Part shown: positions 6,217 to 7,901 of the stretch, piece after piece
Layout of the letters: the number at the start of each line of letters is the position of its first letter
Numbering within the stretch: position 1 is the first letter of the stretch
DNA from: Chloroflexota bacterium
GTDB lineage: Bacteria > Chloroflexota > Anaerolineae > Thermoflexales > Thermoflexaceae
Assembly (NCBI GenBank): GCA_030550075.1
Contig: JAUQQB010000122.1
Span: 1-7,901, forward strand
Reading direction: 5' to 3'
Length of the DNA: 7,901 nt
Translations under genes and position numbers: made by a program
The notes under the pieces: generated by a model
What the model was told of the DNA's origin: nothing
What the model saw: only the letters and a program-made list of their open reading frames with translations
Databases searched by the model: none

Positions 6217-6314
6217 AGGTTTAGGAGTTACGCAGTTGAAAGCTCTAAAGGTGGGACGGAATGGCCCCACCCCCAAAGCCCCCATGGGAAACGAACTGCG
6301 TAAGTCCTAAGGTT
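6217..6314. mobile_element. MITE-like element with 5-bp target duplication
   Basis: TAGGAGTTACGCAGTT (6222-6237) and AACTGCGTAAGTCCTA (6294-6309) are terminal inverted repeats of 16 bases with one mismatch; a flanking T/A pair extends the match. AGGTT occurs on both sides (6217-6221 and 6310-6314) as a probable 5-bp target duplication. The 88-bp core has no coding frame of note. It contains an internal stem GGTGGG/CCCACC (6250-6255 with 6266-6271). The small size, near-identical ends and duplicated flank mark a non-autonomous element mobilised by a transposase elsewhere. I cannot name the parent IS family. Inserted between divergent genes, it may affect expression of the glycosyltransferase pair. 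Confidence 0.78.
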
Positions 6315-6374
6315 ATTTCCCGGGCTTCCTTCCATCTGCTTGTTGCACCATTATGGATGGGGCGGCATTTGCGG

Positions 6375-6401
6375 TTGGGAAGACTTAAACCCGAGAATAA
6401 T
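6375..6401 (+). promoter_or_regulatory. Weak promoter candidate for the glycosyltransferase genes
   Basis: AATAAT (6396-6401, 5 of 6 to TATAAT) follows TTGGGA (6375-6380, 4 of 6 to TTGACA) after only 15 bases. Transcription would start near 6408, giving a leader of about 59 bases. The short spacing makes this uncertain. It is the best match I found between the MITE and the gene. Confidence 0.22.
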
Positions 6402-6466
6402 AGGGAAGCAATCGAGATCCATCCGATTCCGCTCCTGGAGCTCGATGATCAGAGTAGGAGAAGAGT

Positions 6467-7630
6467 ATGAGGAAAGTGGAGCTTCTCAGCATTCTCCTGC
6501 TCATCCTGTTCTACGCCGCCGTGACAGTCTGGATCCTGACCCATCACAGGCCTATCGATTACCCGGTCTACGCGATGGCGGCCTGGGGCTTCCGGCGGGG
6601 GGAGGCCGTTTACCGCTGGGGGGAAGAGGATTACGCCCGGGCGGCAGCGGCACTGGGATTCTCTCACTACACATCCCCTTACCGCTATCCACCCCTTGCC
6701 ACACTGCTGGCGCTCCCTTTGCTGGGACTCCCGGACCGGGGGATCGGGATGTGGATAGTTCTGCAGGCGGCATGCGCGCTGCTCACCGCCGAGACCCTGA
6801 CACGATCCTTCGGGAGCTCTACGCCGGCGATACGGATCGTCATCCGACTCGGCGTGGGATTCTTCACGCCTTTCCTGACCAGCCTCTACGCGGGTCAGAT
6901 CAACCCGCTGGTGACATGGCTGGCTGCGCTGGCGATCTGGTTGATCGCTCATGGACGAGAAGGCAGAGGAGGGTTCCTGCTGGGGCTCGGCTTGATGCTG
7001 AAGCCGCTGGCGATGGGGATCGCCGTCCTCCTGCTCTGGGAGGGACGCTGGAAAGCCATGGCCGGGCTCCTCCTGGGGGCCGCGCTGGCTCTGGGGATCA
7101 GTGTTCTCACCTTCGGCCCACCAGCCCTGGGATTTCTCGGCGTTTCTCTTCCAGGCACCGGCAGCGCGTATCCACCAGCTCAGAACCTTCCCTCCCTGGC
7201 CATCCGTTGGGGGACCCACCATCCGTACGGGTTCGCGCTGGCCGATGTCCCTGAGGTGGCCCGAGGGACTGGCCTCGCTCTCGCCGGATTGCTGATCTTC
7301 CTGACGCTGATCGGATTGGGACGACCTGGAGCACCTCGCGGGTTATTCAAAATTCGCGCCGCATGGGTGCTGACCGCCACCTTTCCGGCGAATCCCGGGA
7401 CATGGTATCATCACGGAACAGTGCTCAGCGTGAGCCTTGCCGGGCTCCTGCATCGGGCATGCCAGCGCTCCAGGTGGTGGCAGGCCATCCTGGCGGCGAG
7501 CGTCAGCGCGATCGCCCTCTGGGGAGTGGCCTGGCATGCGTTCATCGGCTGGACCCCATTGCTGGACCTGGCCACCTTAGGAGCACTGGGGATGTGGATT
7601 CTCCTGGCTCGGGAAAGGGAAGATGAATGA
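6467..7630 (+). CDS. GT87-type (DUF2029) polytopic membrane glycosyltransferase
   Basis: This 387-residue, very hydrophobic protein starts with a membrane helix at about 5-24 and has roughly eight to ten further spans. The pattern fits the GT87/DUF2029 family, GT-C fold enzymes that move sugars (mannose in studied cases) from polyprenyl-phosphate donors outside the cytoplasmic membrane. Family-like landmarks are D31 in the first extracytoplasmic loop (IDYPVYAMAAWGFRRGEAVY, 30-49), YRYPPLATLLALPL (72-85), GQINP (143-147) and a segment ending GLMLKP with K179. AQNLPSLAIRW resembles the NxSLxxxxxR segment of the family. The length is close to normal. AGGAG at 6456-6460, six bases before the ATG, supports the start. 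The gene overlaps the next by eight bases, so the two are translationally linked. The sugar and acceptor are unknown. Another GT-C family is the main alternative. Confidence 0.82.
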   Translation: MRKVELLSILLLILFYAAVTVWILTHHRPIDYPVYAMAAWGFRRGEAVYRWGEEDYARAAAALGFSHYTSPYRYPPLATLLALPLLGLPDRGIGMWIVLQAACALLTAETLTRSFGSSTPAIRIVIRLGVGFFTPFLTSLYAGQINPLVTWLAALAIWLIAHGREGRGGFLLGLGLMLKPLAMGIAVLLLWEGRWKAMAGLLLGAALALGISVLTFGPPALGFLGVSLPGTGSAYPPAQNLPSLAIRWGTHHPYGFALADVPEVARGTGLALAGLLIFLTLIGLGRPGAPRGLFKIRAAWVLTATFPANPGTWYHHGTVLSVSLAGLLHRACQRSRWWQAILAASVSAIALWGVAWHAFIGWTPLLDLATLGALGMWILLAREREDE

Positions 7631-7901
7631 ACGACGTCATCGGATCGCTCTGCTTGGGCTCTGGATCGGTGTACTGCTTCTCCTCTTCCGTCCTCAACTC
7701 CATGGGATGGACACCATCGCTTATTACTCCTGGCTTCGCTCCGGGATCATCCAGGGGAGCCTGGACGTCAGCGACGAGTTTGCGCATTTCGGGTATCTTG
7801 CGGAACGAGGGCGTTCCCCCACTGGATATCGCATCAACGAGTGGCCGGTTGGGCCGGCGCTGTTGTGGTCGCCCTTCTTCCTCGCCGCCCATGCGCTGGT
7901 C
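7623..7901 (+). CDS. N-terminal part of a membrane protein, possibly a GT39/ArnT-like glycosyltransferase
   Basis: From the ATG at 7623 a frame stays open to the right edge (93 codons, no stop). It overlaps the glycosyltransferase stop in ATGAATGA, and AAAGGGA just upstream can serve as ribosome binding site. A basic start (MNERRHR) is followed by a membrane helix at about 8-22. Next comes a loop with D30 and YYSWLRSGIIQGSLDVSDEF (34-53), and then GYRINEWPVGPALLWSPFF (68-86), which enters a second helix. The pattern D...YYxxLRSxxxxxxLD...N/E-x-x-P-x-G-x-A-L-L-W-x-P-F is familiar from large uncharacterised polytopic proteins of the GT-C type in Chloroflexota and other bacteria, in which the early Asp is the likely catalytic base. 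The family call is from memory of the pattern; membrane topology and coding are well supported. It is presumably the partner of the preceding gene in envelope glycan assembly. Confidence 0.75.
   Translation, partial: MNERRHRIALLGLWIGVLLLLFRPQLHGMDTIAYYSWLRSGIIQGSLDVSDEFAHFGYLAERGRSPTGYRINEWPVGPALLWSPFFLAAHALV

Larger units (their letters stand above)
6034..6466. other. Divergent intergenic region between ppdK and the glycosyltransferase gene
   Basis: This 433-base stretch has no convincing gene. From left to right it holds the ppdK ribosome binding site (complement of 6041-6045), a candidate ppdK promoter (6092-6120), a 7-bp stem CGCCCTC/GAGGGCG (6123-6129 with 6143-6149, no T-run), a 14-bp palindrome (6154-6167), a MITE-like element (6222-6309), and a leader of about 150 bases with a weak promoter match before the gene at 6467. 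Short frames here show no family resemblance. Confidence 0.7.

Noticed and set aside
6265..6283. Three C-runs inside the MITE as a minus-strand G-quadruplex
   Set aside because: Only three runs of at least four G are present; a fourth run at suitable distance is missing.
6432..6460. CTCCT pairing with the AGGAG ribosome binding site of the glycosyltransferase gene as a translational switch
   Set aside because: Only five base pairs across a 19-base loop; such pairing is expected by chance near any AGGAG.
6340..7254. Long plus-strand frame overlapping the glycosyltransferase start, and a minus-strand frame at 6449-7222
   Set aside because: Both give low-complexity Pro/Gly/Arg-rich translations with no family resemblance, while the frame at 6467 has a good ribosome binding site and a coherent membrane protein.

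Overview
The window reads as GC-rich bacterial chromosome. The gene families, the AGGAG/GGAGG-type ribosome binding sites and an enlarged pyruvate phosphate dikinase fit a (possibly thermophilic) member of the Chloroflexota, but that placement is inference from protein flavour; there is no rRNA or other marker. It looks mostly like ordinary housekeeping sequence. No CRISPR array, complete insertion sequence, phage gene or tRNA is visible.

Left part (1-1980): a rightward pair encodes a PIG-L/LmbE-type zinc deacetylase (191-880) and, 11 bases later, a threonine-synthase-like PLP enzyme (892-1980). A good promoter with TATAAT at 148-153 sits just upstream. The spacer between its -35 and -10 is filled exactly by a perfect 7+3+7 inverted repeat, the classic position for a repressor operator. 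A possible divergent gene starts at 64 and runs off the left edge.

Middle (1981-3080): after a 230-base gap lies radC (2211-2921). The gap holds a short leftward reading frame resembling the N-terminus of a MazF/PemK toxin (probable remnant) and, overlapping it, a 10-bp inverted repeat enclosing three small hairpins. Downstream of radC there is an imperfect hairpin and then a very strong hairpin (3039-3066) that ends both radC and the convergent ppdK.

Right part (3085-7901): ppdK (6033-3085, minus strand) encodes a 982-residue pyruvate, phosphate dikinase with two extra charged segments in its C-terminal half. Its 433-base upstream region carries a candidate promoter, a perfect 14-bp palindrome (GTGAAAATTTTCAC), and an 88-bp MITE-like element with 16-bp terminal inverted repeats and a 5-bp target duplication. 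Beyond it, two overlapping rightward genes encode multi-spanning membrane proteins: a GT87-type (DUF2029) glycosyltransferase (6467-7630) and the start of a second polytopic protein, perhaps GT39/ArnT-like (7623 to the edge). They probably act together in making an envelope glycan or glycolipid.

The items most worth a second look are the MITE, the operator inside the promoter spacer, the toxin-like remnant, the 14-bp palindrome upstream of ppdK, and the PPDK insertions. I saw no convincing new multi-gene system.
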